NCBI GenBank assembly: GCA_903902705.1
Contig: CAIUVX010000127.1
Span: 1 to 47,796, forward strand
Reading direction: 5' to 3'
Source of the DNA: an uncultured Methylococcales bacterium
GTDB lineage: Bacteria > Pseudomonadota > Gammaproteobacteria > Methylococcales > Methylomonadaceae
Length of the DNA: 47,796 nt
Under the pieces are notes generated by a model. The model did not search any database and was not told the origin of the DNA. It saw nothing but the letters and a program-made list of their open reading frames with translations. Below are positions 25,951 to 35,733 of the stretch, one piece after another. How positions within the stretch are numbered: the stretch's first letter is position 1; each line of letters opens with the position of its first letter. Position numbers and translations under genes: made by a program.

Positions 25951-26690
25951 AATTCAAACTGCTCAAAGCCTTGGTATTTTTTAAAGGCGAGTAAATATAA
26001 GCTTTTTGGTAAATTTGGTGATATTTTTTTTAGTTCATCAAAAACGGTATTCACACTGCTTCTTTGCGAGAGTGAACTAACCACATCTTCAATCACAACA
26101 GGTAATTTTTCACATAACTGTTTAAATGCGGTTGGATCACCTGTGACTAGCGTGTAAAACTGGTCGATGGAAACTCGACGAATATGCTCATGAGAAATTT
26201 GTTTTTTGTTAATACTGGCAACCCATTTTACATTTTGGCTTTTAGTGGCAATCACCTCAACCAGCATACAGATTGCTTTAGGTTCTTCAATAAGCATTGC
26301 CTGCATACCGATATAGGTTTTTTGTGCCGATGATGAATTCATAGTGTTATGTTTGTTTTTCATCTCAACATAGATTTTCTGTTCGTCATTGACTACATCA
26401 AAACCCGTGTCAGGAACGCGCCAACCATTACCGAAATATTTAAAAATATTTTGGTGAAAATAGCCGATATGGTTAGTATTCGATTTATCCAATTGCCGTA
26501 AAATTTCGGATTCCACGACTTCTTGAACGCTTTTATCGTAAACCTTTGCATCAAACGTTAGCTTGATTGGGTCAATGATATTTTTATTGAATTCAGCTAA
26601 ATCAATGGTGAAGCGATATTTCTCAACGGTTTTTTGGACGTGATTGAATAAATCGGTATCGCTGATAAATGCTAGATTGTAATTATTCAT
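25947..26690 (-). CDS. Type II restriction endonuclease, Eco47II/Sau96I-like
   Basis: The 247 residues contain the Eco47II-family core: HIGYFHQNIFKYFGNGWRVP, D98 in TGFDVVN, and E109-x-K111 in IYVEMKNKHNTMNSSSAQKT. This gives a PD-(D/E)XK active site. The known family members cut GGNCC. The gene precedes and overlaps its methyltransferase, so the two are translated together. No control protein gene is visible. The pair sits between the DUF4189 gene and ubiD, separated from both by under 100 bp. It is slightly more AT-rich than ubiD. Confidence 0.85.
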   Translation of the reverse strand: MNNYNLAFISDTDLFNHVQKTVEKYRFTIDLAEFNKNIIDPIKLTFDAKVYDKSVQEVVESEILRQLDKSNTNHIGYFHQNIFKYFGNGWRVPDTGFDVVNDEQKIYVEMKNKHNTMNSSSAQKTYIGMQAMLIEEPKAICMLVEVIATKSQNVKWVASINKKQISHEHIRRVSIDQFYTLVTGDPTAFKQLCEKLPVVIEDVVSSLSQRSSVNTVFDELKKISPNLPKSLYLLAFKKYQGFEQFEL

Positions 26691-26730
26691 TTGAAGACTA
26701 CTCTAACCTTTTGCCCCGACAATTCGTGCA

Positions 26731-28191
26731 TTAAAACAACGAATCCCACATTGCATCAACCCTCTTAATTACCTCAGGTGACATAACAATAGTTCTACCC
26801 CATTCGCGGTTGGTTTCTCCTGCCCATTTATTGGTGGCATCAAAGCCGACTTTTGAGCCTAAACCTGACACGGGTGAGGCAAAGTCTAAATAATCAATCG
26901 GAGTGTTTTCTAAGATAGTTAAATCGCGGGCAGGATCCATGCGTGTGGTGATTGCCCATATCACTTCTTGCCAGTTGCGCACATCAATATCATCATCGAC
27001 CACAATGACAAATTTGGTGTACATGAATTGCCGTAAGTATGACCAAGTGCCTAACATGACGCGTTTAGCATGACCTGCGTATTGTTTTTTCATGCTGATG
27101 ACTGCCATACGGTATGAGCAACCTTCGGGCGGTAGATAGAAATCGACAATTTCAGGGAACTGTTTTTGTAAAATAGGCACAAAGACTTCGTTTAACGCCA
27201 CGCCTAAAATCGCGGGTTCATCGGGTGGTTTGCCTGTAAAGGTGCTGTGATAAATGGGTGCGGTGCGTTGAGTAATGCGTTCCACAGTAAATACGGGAAA
27301 TTCACCGACTTCGTTGTAATAGCCCGTATGATCGCCGAACGGGCCTTCGGGGGCGGTTTCATTGGGATAAATAAAACCTTCTAAGACAATTTCTGCACTG
27401 GCGGGGACGTGTAAATCACTCAGTATGCACTTGGCAACTTCGGTTTTACTACCACGCAATAGCCCTGCAAAGGCGTATTCAGACAGAGTGTCAGGAACAG
27501 GCGTGACTGCTGCCAAAATAGTTGCAGGGTCTGCACCCAGTGCAACCGCAACAGGAAAGGGTTCATTCGGATGGGCTATCTGCCATTCTCTAAAATCCAA
27601 CGCGCCACCACGGTGGGCTAACCAGCGCATGATGACTTTATTTTTGCCGATGACTTGTTGGCGATAAATGCCAAGGTTTTGCCGTTGTTTATGCGGGCCT
27701 TTGGTGATGACTAAGGGCCAAGTGATTAACGGCGCGGCATCATCGGGCCAACAGGTTTGAATCGGATAAACGCTTAAATCGATTTCATCACCAATTCTGA
27801 CTAATTCTTGACACGGGGGATTGCTAACCAGTTTAGGTGCCATATTCAGCACTTGTTTGTAGATGGGGAATTTTTCCCACGCATCTCTCATGCCTTTAGG
27901 CGGTTCTGGTTCTTTGAGTGTGGCGAGTAATTCACCGATACCACGCAGTTCAGTGACAGATTCTGCCCCCATGCCCATCGCAACACGGCGTGGCGTACCG
28001 AAAAGATTGGCTAATACGGGGATGTTATAGCCTGTGGGATTCTCAAATAATAGAGCGGGGCCTTGTTGTTTGAGAACACGATCACAAATTTCCGTCATTT
28101 CCAGATAGGGATTAACAGGAATGGTGATACGTTTTAACTCACCTTGTTTTTCCAGTTGGGTGATGAAGTCACGCAGGTCTCGGTATTTCAT
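26731..28191 (-). CDS. ubiD: UbiD-family decarboxylase (3-polyprenyl-4-hydroxybenzoate decarboxylase)
   Basis: Removes the carboxyl group of the polyprenyl hydroxybenzoate ring in ubiquinone synthesis, using prenylated FMN from UbiX. The 486 residues start [20 protein letters not shown], as in E. coli UbiD (497 residues). They contain [20 protein letters not shown], the substrate segment [10 protein letters not shown] and [18 protein letters not shown]. The prenyl-FMN binding region and catalytic Glu segment ([17 protein letters not shown]) are present. It overlaps the prlC stop by four bases, so prlC-ubiD are cotranslated. The ubiX gene is not in this window. Confidence 0.97.
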   Translation of the reverse strand: MKYRDLRDFITQLEKQGELKRITIPVNPYLEMTEICDRVLKQQGPALLFENPTGYNIPVLANLFGTPRRVAMGMGAESVTELRGIGELLATLKEPEPPKGMRDAWEKFPIYKQVLNMAPKLVSNPPCQELVRIGDEIDLSVYPIQTCWPDDAAPLITWPLVITKGPHKQRQNLGIYRQQVIGKNKVIMRWLAHRGGALDFREWQIAHPNEPFPVAVALGADPATILAAVTPVPDTLSEYAFAGLLRGSKTEVAKCILSDLHVPASAEIVLEGFIYPNETAPEGPFGDHTGYYNEVGEFPVFTVERITQRTAPIYHSTFTGKPPDEPAILGVALNEVFVPILQKQFPEIVDFYLPPEGCSYRMAVISMKKQYAGHAKRVMLGTWSYLRQFMYTKFVIVVDDDIDVRNWQEVIWAITTRMDPARDLTILENTPIDYLDFASPVSGLGSKVGFDATNKWAGETNREWGRTIVMSPEVIKRVDAMWDSLF

Positions 28192-30233
28192 TCAGCTATG
28201 CCATTATGTCGAAGTAGTGCGTCTATGCTGGGTTTGCGCCCGCGAAATTTAACAAACAAGCTCATGGCATCTTCACTACCGCCTTTTTCAAGGATGTTAG
28301 TAAGAAATGACTGACCTGTGTCATCATCGAAAATACCGTTTTCTTCAAACAGTGAAAACGCATCACAAGATAATACCTCAGCCCATTTGTAGCTGTAATA
28401 GCCTGCGCCATAGCCGCCTGCGAAAATATGGGAAAAACTGTGGGCGAAACGATTAAAAGGCGCGGCTGGCATAACGGCAACTTGGGATCTGACTTTTTCT
28501 AAGGTGTCATAAATACGACCACCTTTTTCTGGATCGTAATCACGGTGAATTCTAAAATCAAATAGGCTAAATTCTAGTTGTCTGACCATTGTCATGCCCG
28601 CTTGAAAGTTTTTCGCGGCAATCATTTTTTCAAATAATGCGTCAGGTAATGGCTTATTTGTTTGATAATGCCCTGAAATCAGCGCGAGAGCTTCTTTATC
28701 CCAGCACCAGTTTTCCATAAATTGGCTAGGCAGTTCGACCGCATCCCATTCCACACCATTAATGCCTGATACGCCTAAATAATCGACTTGCGTTAATAAG
28801 TGATGCAAGCCATGACCGAATTCATGAAACAAGGTAGTGACATCGTCATGGGTAAGCAGGGCAGGGGTGTCAGCTGTCGGCGGGGTAAAATTGCACACTA
28901 AATAGGCGACAGGGGTTTGCAACACGCCATTAATTTTTTGTCGTCCTGCGCAATCATCCATCCACGCGCCGCCGCGTTTGTGTTCACGCGCATACAGGTC
29001 AAGATAAAATTGTCCGCGTAGCTGCCCATTTTTATCGTGAATGGCAAAGAAACGAGCGTCAGGATGCCAGCTATTAAAGTCGTGGATTTCGCTAATTTGT
29101 AAGCCATAAAGTTTTTCGACTATCGCAAATAAGCCAGTGAGTACGCGAGTGATTGGAAAATAACTTTTGACTTCTTCTTGTGACAATTGATATTGATGAC
29201 GGCGCATTTTTTCGCTGTAATAACTAATATCCCACGGCTGGAGATCACCAAAATGATAATGTTGCAAGGCAAATTCTTTGAGTTCAATAAAATCGTTACG
29301 CGCTTGTCGCCACGATTTATTGGCTAAGTCTTCCAGAAAAACCATCACCTCTTCGGGCTTGTTTGCCATTTTGGTAGCTAAAGACAACTCCGCATAACTA
29401 CCAAAGCCTAGCAGTTGGGCTTTTTCATGGCGCAATGCCAGAATACGCTCCATGATCGGGGTATTATCCCAGTCTTGATCGGGGTATTGTGGACCTTGGT
29501 CAGAAGCGCGAGTGCTAAAGGCTTGGTAGAGCTCTTCGCGTAATAACCAATCATCTGAGTATGTCATCACAGCAAGATAAGACGGAAATTGTAGGGTAAG
29601 CATCCAGCCGTCTTCACCGCGATTTTGCGCAGTTTGTTTTGCTTGTTCCAATGCGGATTCTGGTAGCCCCACTAAGTCTTGTTTGTGGGTGATGAGTTTG
29701 CTCCACGCATTGGTAGCATCGAGGACATTTTCTGAATACCGACTGGTAAAACGCGACAATTCTTGCGCAATTTCCTTGTAACGTTGTTTTTGCGCCTCCG
29801 TTAAATCAATGCCTGATAAGCGAAAATCTCTTAAAGCATTACGAATGATTTTTTGCTGTGCTGTATCGAAACCAGCAAATTCCGTGCTTTTAGCAATGAG
29901 TCGATAGGCACTAAATAAGGCTTTGTTCTGCCCCATTTCTGTGCCGTAATCACTGAGTTTAGGCAAACAGGCATTATACGCAGCACGAAGTTCATCGCTG
30001 TTAAGCACTGAATTAAGATGACTGACAGGCGACCATGCTTTATGTAGTTCATTTTCCACCACTTCCAGCGGTTCAATGAGTTTTTCCCACGAGTAATTTT
30101 TTCTGGTTTGTAATGTCTCTTCAACTAATGAACGAGCCTTCGCTAATAGTTGATCAATAGCGGGTTCAATGTGTTCGGGTTTTATTTGGGAAAATAACGG
30201 CAATGGGGCGTTTATTAACAAAGGGTTATTCAT
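28188..30233 (-). CDS. prlC: Oligopeptidase A (M3 zinc peptidase)
   Basis: Cytoplasmic peptidase that degrades oligopeptides and cleaved signal peptides. The 681 residues match E. coli PrlC (680). The zinc site [13 protein letters not shown] is near residue 468, with the third ligand in the [17 protein letters not shown] helix. The N-terminus [20 protein letters not shown] and the [17 protein letters not shown] segment are typical. The order prlC-ubiD is not the E. coli one but the overlap shows an operon. An RDD protein gene lies 42 bp upstream. Confidence 0.97.
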   Translation of the reverse strand: MNNPLLINAPLPLFSQIKPEHIEPAIDQLLAKARSLVEETLQTRKNYSWEKLIEPLEVVENELHKAWSPVSHLNSVLNSDELRAAYNACLPKLSDYGTEMGQNKALFSAYRLIAKSTEFAGFDTAQQKIIRNALRDFRLSGIDLTEAQKQRYKEIAQELSRFTSRYSENVLDATNAWSKLITHKQDLVGLPESALEQAKQTAQNRGEDGWMLTLQFPSYLAVMTYSDDWLLREELYQAFSTRASDQGPQYPDQDWDNTPIMERILALRHEKAQLLGFGSYAELSLATKMANKPEEVMVFLEDLANKSWRQARNDFIELKEFALQHYHFGDLQPWDISYYSEKMRRHQYQLSQEEVKSYFPITRVLTGLFAIVEKLYGLQISEIHDFNSWHPDARFFAIHDKNGQLRGQFYLDLYAREHKRGGAWMDDCAGRQKINGVLQTPVAYLVCNFTPPTADTPALLTHDDVTTLFHEFGHGLHHLLTQVDYLGVSGINGVEWDAVELPSQFMENWCWDKEALALISGHYQTNKPLPDALFEKMIAAKNFQAGMTMVRQLEFSLFDFRIHRDYDPEKGGRIYDTLEKVRSQVAVMPAAPFNRFAHSFSHIFAGGYGAGYYSYKWAEVLSCDAFSLFEENGIFDDDTGQSFLTNILEKGGSEDAMSLFVKFRGRKPSIDALLRHNGIAE

Positions 30234-30275
30234 AGCGTTATCAAGTTGAATAAGTTATTGAAGAGAGAGGTATAT

Positions 30276-30725
30276 TTATTTTTTTGCGTCAAAAAACACC
30301 GCTGTCTTAGACAAGTAATCGTGCCAACTACGCCGTTGTTTATCTAGCGGTATCCATAATAAACCTAGCCCGCAGGAAGCAAAAGCAGTCACAAAACGTA
30401 CCAACGCCTGAGTCCAGTTAATAGGTTGTTGATCGGTTGTTAATACTTTTGCTTTCCATGCGCGTAAGCCCAAGGTTTGCCCACCATGCGTCCAGAACCA
30501 GCCGTAAAAAATAAAGCTGACTATTAGCAAATAGATAGGATAAAAGAATTGTTGGTGGGTAAATGCCTGACCTGCATTAAACGGCAGCAACAGTGCGGTT
30601 GCTAAAAATAGCAAGGCGATGAGTAAGAGAAAATCGTAAAAAACGATGACCAATCGACACAAAAAGCTAGGGGCTGATTGGTCATCAGCCCCTGATTTTG
30701 AAAGTTTTTTGGCATTCTTAGACAA
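30276..30725 (-). CDS. RDD-family membrane protein
   Basis: The 149 residues belong to the RDD family: SFLCRLVIVFYDFLLLIALL (the R and D of the motif at the start of helix 1), GWFWTHGGQTLGLRAWKAKV and DYLSKTAVF. Three membrane segments are visible at about 25-48, 60-80 and 105-125. Family function is unknown; transport is often suggested. There is no methionine in the protein. The start is TTG 30725, directly after the TAA stop of the small membrane protein in the same frame. No Shine-Dalgarno is seen before it, so translation may depend on coupling. Confidence 0.85.
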   Translation of the reverse strand: MSKNAKKLSKSGADDQSAPSFLCRLVIVFYDFLLLIALLFLATALLLPFNAGQAFTHQQFFYPIYLLIVSFIFYGWFWTHGGQTLGLRAWKAKVLTTDQQPINWTQALVRFVTAFASCGLGLLWIPLDKQRRSWHDYLSKTAVFFDAKK

Positions 30726-30905
30726 TTAATTGCTGAACAAAGCTAATTTTTGACCGAAATACATACACATTGCTATCAATGCACCTAACATGAGCAAAGA
30801 AAATACAAAAGGCGGTCTATGAAACAAAAGAACACCAAAATCTGATATAAAAAGACTGGTTAAAATAGGGTGGTCAATTAAGCCATTAAGAATTTTTTTG
30901 AACAT
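30726..30905 (-). CDS. Small membrane protein just upstream of the RDD gene
   Basis: From ATG 30905 the minus strand encodes 59 residues to TAA 30728-30726. The protein has two hydrophobic segments: one around HPILTSLFISDFGVLLF and one around PFVFSLLMLGALIAMCMYFG. I do not recognise a family. It shares the reading frame with the RDD gene, and only the TAA separates them. It could be a leader-like gene for the RDD protein or one part of a single gene split by a stop. Confidence 0.6.
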   Translation of the reverse strand: MFKKILNGLIDHPILTSLFISDFGVLLFHRPPFVFSLLMLGALIAMCMYFGQKLALFSN

Positions 30906-31174
30906 AACAAATCCAGACGAGTGCGCTAATAAGTGATAAGCGTGTTTAAATAGGGTTTACTTGTCTTTTATCTGCATAGTAGATGAAAGTCAGCACGGTG
31001 ATTCTACTATATTCAAAAGGTTAATGTAAAAGAAAACAAACCTATTGAGTGGGCTAGAATTGAATGAAATGATATGATTATCAAAACGTAGCAAAACAAA
31101 CAGGGTCACAGGTCATTTTAAACTTTTTCAAAAAAATTATTAACTCAGCCAAAAATGAAGCTGAGCCAGTCAAT

Positions 31175-32488
31175 GTGCAGAGTAACGTTAGCATTTATGC
31201 GCGACCAGAACATTGTATCTCGCGTAAGCAAATCAGTGTCAATGCTTTAAAGGTGCTTTATCAACTGCAAAAAGCGGGCTTTGATGCTTATCTGGTCGGT
31301 GGCTGTGTGCGTGATTTATTATTAGGACGAGAGCCTAAAGATTTTGATGTTGCTACCAATGCTGATCCTGAACAAGTCAGAAAAGTATTTCGTAACTGCC
31401 GCATTATTGGTCGGCGATTTCGGCTTGCTCATGTGCATTTTGGTCATGAAGTAATTGAAGTTGCCACTTTTCGCGGTGCAGGAGAGGCGCGAAATGATGA
31501 CCAAGTCCTCAATAAAGAAGGGCGGTTATTGCGTGATAATGTCTACGGCACGATTGAACAAGACGTATGGCGACGCGATTTTACCGTCAACGCCTTATAT
31601 TACAATATCAAAGATTTTTCCGTGGTCGATTACACAGGCGGCATGGCAGACCATCAAGCGGGCATACTGCGTTTAATAGGCGATCCTGAAACGCGTTTTC
31701 GTGAAGACCCTGTGCGAATGTTGCGAGCGGTGCGTTTTGCGGTCAAATTGGGTTTTCATATTCATCCTGATTGTGAAAAAGCCATGCACAATGTCGCGGA
31801 ATTATTAGCCAGCATTCCCTCTGCACGACTTTATGATGAAGCTTTAAAACTTTTTATGTCAGGCTACGCATTACAAACCTTTGAAATGCTTCGGCACTAT
31901 GGACTGTTTCAAGTGCTATTTCCTGCCACAGAAAACAGCTTAGCCGTTGAGGACGAAGGCTTCCCCAGATTATTATTGATTAAAGCCTTAGAAAATTCCG
32001 ACAATCGCATTGCCGAAGGCAAAACCGTCACAGCGTATTTTTTATTTGCTGCTTTTTTATGGGATGCGGTGCAAATACGCAGCAAACAAAAAATGGCAAA
32101 AGGTTCGCCTGAATTTGTAGCCTATCAAGAAGCTGCCAACGAAGTCATTGCTATGCAGGTAAAAAGTACCGCATTACCGCGTCATATCACGCTTGCCATG
32201 CGTGAATTATGGAGTTTACAACCCAAATTTAATGTCTGTGTGGGTTCTAAACCTAGCCGACTGATTACTCATCCACGCTTTAGAGCTGCTTACGATTTTC
32301 TATTATTACGCGCTCAAACAGGGGGTGCTGATCTTGAATTAGCCAAGTGGTGGGAAAGTTATCAAAACGCCAATGAAACCGAACAACGCAAAATGACCGC
32401 GCCATCACAGCAAGCGAAAAGCACTAAATCGCCGCGCAAAAGAAACTACCGTAAAAAATCTAAACCTCAAGAAGTGAGTTCTGATTAA
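31175..32488 (+). CDS. pcnB: Poly(A) polymerase I
   Basis: Adds poly(A) tails to RNA 3' ends and so promotes decay. Motifs are LVGGCVRDLLLGREPKDFDV (nucleotidyltransferase core with DFD), RRFRLAHVHFG, EVATFRG, DVWRRDFTVNALYYN and the RFREDPVRMLRAVRFAVKLG RNA-binding signature. The basic C-terminus (KSPRKRNYRKKSKP) is also typical. GTG 31175 is the first standard start and gives 437 residues. The frame is open to 31073, and an ATT at 31115 would add NFFKKIINSAKNEAEPVNV, which resembles the E. coli N-terminus (ANFCRKVLSREESEAE). E. coli pcnB is known to start at AUU, so the true start may be 31115. It leads the conserved pcnB-folK-panB-panC block. Confidence 0.96.
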   Translation: MQSNVSIYARPEHCISRKQISVNALKVLYQLQKAGFDAYLVGGCVRDLLLGREPKDFDVATNADPEQVRKVFRNCRIIGRRFRLAHVHFGHEVIEVATFRGAGEARNDDQVLNKEGRLLRDNVYGTIEQDVWRRDFTVNALYYNIKDFSVVDYTGGMADHQAGILRLIGDPETRFREDPVRMLRAVRFAVKLGFHIHPDCEKAMHNVAELLASIPSARLYDEALKLFMSGYALQTFEMLRHYGLFQVLFPATENSLAVEDEGFPRLLLIKALENSDNRIAEGKTVTAYFLFAAFLWDAVQIRSKQKMAKGSPEFVAYQEAANEVIAMQVKSTALPRHITLAMRELWSLQPKFNVCVGSKPSRLITHPRFRAAYDFLLLRAQTGGADLELAKWWESYQNANETEQRKMTAPSQQAKSTKSPRKRNYRKKSKPQEVSSD

Positions 32489-32550
32489 TCATGCGCAAAT
32501 CAACAACCTATCACTGCATGTCGGCTCATATGTTTTATAGCAGATTAACA

Positions 32551-33048
32551 ATGAACAACTTAGAAACCGTGATTGTTTATATCGGCTTAGGCAGTAACCT
32601 ACAACATCCAGATACTCAAATTCATTCCGCACGAGCCGTGATTGCCCAGCTAGACAACATCGAAGAGCAGGGCTTTTCAAGCTTGTATCACAGTTCACCA
32701 ATGGGGCCACAAGATCAACCTGATTATGTCAATGCGGTGATGGCAGTCGCAACCACATTAGCACCGCTTGAATTACTGCGTGGCTTACAAGGCATTGAAA
32801 ATAATCATGGACGTATCAGAGGAGAACGCTGGGGCGCGAGAACGCTGGATTTAGATATATTATTATATGGCGATAACATCATTGCTTTGCCTGATTTAAC
32901 CGTTCCCCACTCAGGTTTAACCGAACGGGCATTTGTGTTATACCCACTTTATGAAATTGCTCCACAACTGACTATTCCCAACAAAGGCAAGCTAATCGAT
33001 TTATTAGCAAACTGCCCTTTAGCGGGACTAAAAAAACTAGACGTATGA
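32551..33048 (+). CDS. folK: Hydroxymethyldihydropterin pyrophosphokinase
   Basis: Transfers pyrophosphate from ATP to 6-hydroxymethyl-7,8-dihydropterin in folate synthesis. The 165 residues from ATG 32551 contain VYIGLGSNLQHP, SPMGPQDQPDYVNAV, and the signature RWGARTLDLDILLYG, with the metal-binding DLD. The VPHSGLTERAFVLYPLYEIA segment is also typical. A longer frame from 32491 would add 20 residues before the normal N-terminus. It overlaps panB by four bases (ATGA). Confidence 0.96.
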   Translation: MNNLETVIVYIGLGSNLQHPDTQIHSARAVIAQLDNIEEQGFSSLYHSSPMGPQDQPDYVNAVMAVATTLAPLELLRGLQGIENNHGRIRGERWGARTLDLDILLYGDNIIALPDLTVPHSGLTERAFVLYPLYEIAPQLTIPNKGKLIDLLANCPLAGLKKLDV

Positions 33049-33860
33049 ATCAAACACTTTACGGCAATGCGATAAAAACGCTAACCGTCACCGATATTGC
33101 CGCCATGAAACAACGCGGCGAAAAAATCACCTGTTTAACCGCTTACGATGCCAGTTTTAGCGCGTTATGTGACCAAGTTGGCATAGACATATTATTGGTC
33201 GGCGATTCTTTAGGCATGGTGATACAAGGACAACAAAGCACCTTGCCTGTTACCATTGAAGACATGGTTTACCATACTCGATGCGTTGCAGAGGCACGGC
33301 GGCGAGCCTTTATTATCGCCGACTTGCCATTTATGACCTATCCAACGCCGTTAATCGCTGCCCAAAATGCCGCGCAATTGATGCAAAAAAGTGGCGCACA
33401 AATGGTCAAACTTGAAGGTGCGAAAATAGAAACAACGCAGTTTTTAGTCGAGCAAGGCATTCCCGTGTGTGGGCATTTAGGTTTATTACCACAACAAATT
33501 AACCAGCTCGGTAGTTATAAAGTACAAGGCAAAACTAATGTTGATGCCGATAAAATAGTGAATGATGCTTATCAACTCCAGCAAGCTGGCGCGAGTTTAT
33601 TAGTTTTGGAATGCGTACCTGCCACCCTAGCTAAAACCATTAGCCAACAATTAACTATCCCCGTCATTGGTATTGGTGCTGGGGTAGATTGCGACGGACA
33701 AGTGCTAGTGCTGTACGATATGCTAGCTATAAGCATCGGCAAAGCTCCACGTTTTTCCAAAAACTTTATGCAGGATGCAAGCAGTATTAGCGAGGCAATT
33801 GCCGCCTATCAAAATGCCGTTAAACAACACCAATTCCCAAGCTCTGAACACAGTTTTTAA
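33045..33860 (+). CDS. panB: 3-methyl-2-oxobutanoate hydroxymethyltransferase
   Basis: First step of pantothenate synthesis: transfers a hydroxymethyl group from methylene-tetrahydrofolate to ketoisovalerate. The 271 residues have KITCLTAYDASFSALCDQVG, the metal-binding VGDSLGMV, HTRCVAEARRRAFIIADLPF, KLEGA and PVCGHLGLLPQQINQLG. Its use of a folate cofactor links it to folK upstream. Start ATG 33045 overlaps folK; panC follows after two bases. Confidence 0.98.
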   Translation: MNQTLYGNAIKTLTVTDIAAMKQRGEKITCLTAYDASFSALCDQVGIDILLVGDSLGMVIQGQQSTLPVTIEDMVYHTRCVAEARRRAFIIADLPFMTYPTPLIAAQNAAQLMQKSGAQMVKLEGAKIETTQFLVEQGIPVCGHLGLLPQQINQLGSYKVQGKTNVDADKIVNDAYQLQQAGASLLVLECVPATLAKTISQQLTIPVIGIGAGVDCDGQVLVLYDMLAISIGKAPRFSKNFMQDASSISEAIAAYQNAVKQHQFPSSEHSF

Positions 33861-33862
33861 TT

Positions 33863-34702
33863 ATGCAGATAGTCAATACCATCGAAGTTCTACGCCACAC
33901 CATCAACACTTGGAAAGCCGCAGGTTACAGCATTGCCTTTGTACCAACGATGGGTAATTTGCACGCGGGGCATTGCCAGTTAGTTAAACTAGCTAAACGA
34001 AAAGCCGATAAAGTCGTGGTCAGTATTTTTGTTAATCCTACCCAATTTGGCGTGGGTGAAGATTTTGACAGCTATCCGCGTACTGAAACCCAAGACCAAG
34101 AAAAACTGCAAGCCATAGAAACCGATTTATTATTTCTACCCGCCGTTGCCGAAATGTACGCTCCCGATGCAAAAACCGTTATCAGCGTAACAGGCTTATC
34201 AAGCATTCATTGTGGCGCGTCACGCGTTGGACATTTTGATGGTGTGGCAACAGTGGTTTGCAAATTATTCAATATGGTGCAACCGACGATTGCTTTATTC
34301 GGGCTAAAAGATTTTCAGCAACTGGCGGTGATTCGCATCATGGTCAAGGATTTGAATATTCCTGTGGACATCATCGGTGTGGAGACAGTACGCGAAGCCA
34401 GTGGCTTAGCCATGAGTTCAAGAAACGCTTATTTGACCCCAGAACAACAACAAATCGCACCGTTGCTGTATCAATCTTTGTGCGTAGCGCGTGCAGCGAT
34501 TGTAGCGGGCAATGATTACGCAGCAATAGAGCAGCAAGTAGTATCTTTTTTACAGCAAGCAGGTTTTGCACCTGAGTATTTTCGCATCTGCCGTAGTAGT
34601 GATTTAGCCCCCGCTCAGTCCGATGACATTGATTTGGTATTATTAGTCGCAGCAAAACTAGGAAAAACGCGCTTAATTGATAACCTGTATTTTTCTAAAT
34701 AA
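33863..34702 (+). CDS. panC: Pantothenate synthetase
   Basis: Joins pantoate and beta-alanine with ATP. The 279 residues show the adenylate-forming fold: FVPTMGNLHAGHCQLVKLAK (HIGH-like), FVNPTQFGVGEDFDSYPRT, GHFDGVATVVCKLFN, FGLKDFQQLAVIRIMVKDL and the KMSKS-like AMSSRNAYLT. The usual panD is not present after it; in E. coli panD also lies beyond an insertion. It is the last gene of the pcnB-panC block. Confidence 0.98.
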   Translation: MQIVNTIEVLRHTINTWKAAGYSIAFVPTMGNLHAGHCQLVKLAKRKADKVVVSIFVNPTQFGVGEDFDSYPRTETQDQEKLQAIETDLLFLPAVAEMYAPDAKTVISVTGLSSIHCGASRVGHFDGVATVVCKLFNMVQPTIALFGLKDFQQLAVIRIMVKDLNIPVDIIGVETVREASGLAMSSRNAYLTPEQQQIAPLLYQSLCVARAAIVAGNDYAAIEQQVVSFLQQAGFAPEYFRICRSSDLAPAQSDDIDLVLLVAAKLGKTRLIDNLYFSK

Positions 34703-34906
34703 CTGCTGTTAGACTGTTTTAAGTGGTAGTGCTAACTTGGAATGCTAAAAATCGATAAAGATACTATCATCAGCACAATAAAAAAATCGTTAAGCTTTTT
34801 CACGCGTAAATCATTTGACTTAACCACCAGTTGAATTTGAGATTTATGCTGAATTTAAGCCTGTAATGACGTAAAAATAGCCTTTTAAATTTTATAGGTG
34901 ATGCAC

Positions 34907-35581
34907 ATGAATAATTCACGGATTATCTTACTGATCGTTATGATCAGCGCGATAGCTGGTTTTTTCTACCTTGGTGGACAACAGTTTTTAAGCTTAGCCG
35001 CACTTAAAGGACAACAGACTAGCATTATCGATTTTTACCATACTCACCCCATGCAAGCCTTGGCTAGCTATGCCTTGCTTTATATTGTAGTGACTGCCTT
35101 ATCGTTACCTGGTGCGACTATTTTGACGTTGGCAGGTGGAGCTATTTTTGGCTTGTTTTGGGGAACGGTGATCGTTTCTTTTGCCTCAACTATCGGGGCT
35201 AGTTTGGCATTTTTAAGTGCGCGATTTTTATTTAGAGACACAGTACAAGCGAAGTTCAGTGAACATCTTAAGGCTATTAATGAAGGTGTAGAACGCGACG
35301 GCGAATATTATTTATTCACTTTGCGACTTGTGCCGTTGTTTCCTTTTTTTATGATTAATTTATTGATGGGCTTAACTACGCTGAACATCAGGAGTTTTTA
35401 TGGAATCAGTCAGCTAGGAATGTTGGCAGGAACGCTGGTGTATGTAAATGCAGGCACACAACTAGGTAAGTTGGATTCTTTATCGGGTATCTTATCACCC
35501 GTGTTGGTCGGTTCATTTGTTTTATTAGGTTTATTTCCACTGATTGCTAAAAAATTTATTGAGTATTTTCCTCATGACTAA
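34907..35581 (+). CDS. TVP38/TMEM64 (DedA-superfamily) membrane protein
   Basis: The 224 residues form about six membrane segments with the family core: TALSLPGATILTLAGGAIFG, then SFASTIGASLAFLSARFLFR and FTLRLVPLFPFFMINLLMGL, ending in GMLAGTLVYVNAGTQLGKL. Relatives are thought to move lipids or undecaprenyl phosphate between leaflets or to aid envelope homeostasis. In many bacteria this gene is fused or next to a pyridine nucleotide oxidoreductase; that is absent here. ATG 34907 is chosen because AGGTG lies seven bases upstream; GTG 34898 and ATG 34901 overlap that site. Confidence 0.9.
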   Translation: MNNSRIILLIVMISAIAGFFYLGGQQFLSLAALKGQQTSIIDFYHTHPMQALASYALLYIVVTALSLPGATILTLAGGAIFGLFWGTVIVSFASTIGASLAFLSARFLFRDTVQAKFSEHLKAINEGVERDGEYYLFTLRLVPLFPFFMINLLMGLTTLNIRSFYGISQLGMLAGTLVYVNAGTQLGKLDSLSGILSPVLVGSFVLLGLFPLIAKKFIEYFPHD

Positions 35582-35733
35582 CTGGACTAGGATAAGCCGA
35601 AAAACTCGATAATAATCTAGTCGTTATTAGTGCGGGACGGCGGTTAATAAGTCGAAAATCATAAGGTTTAACCTTAATATGACTTCAATGTATCATTACG
35701 CTTTGTTTAAAAAAATGCTCGATAGGTTAAATT

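Noticed and set aside
31045-31078. TTGAGT and TATGAT as a pcnB promoter
   Set aside because: The spacing of 22 bases is too long for a normal sigma-70 promoter and no better pair was seen.
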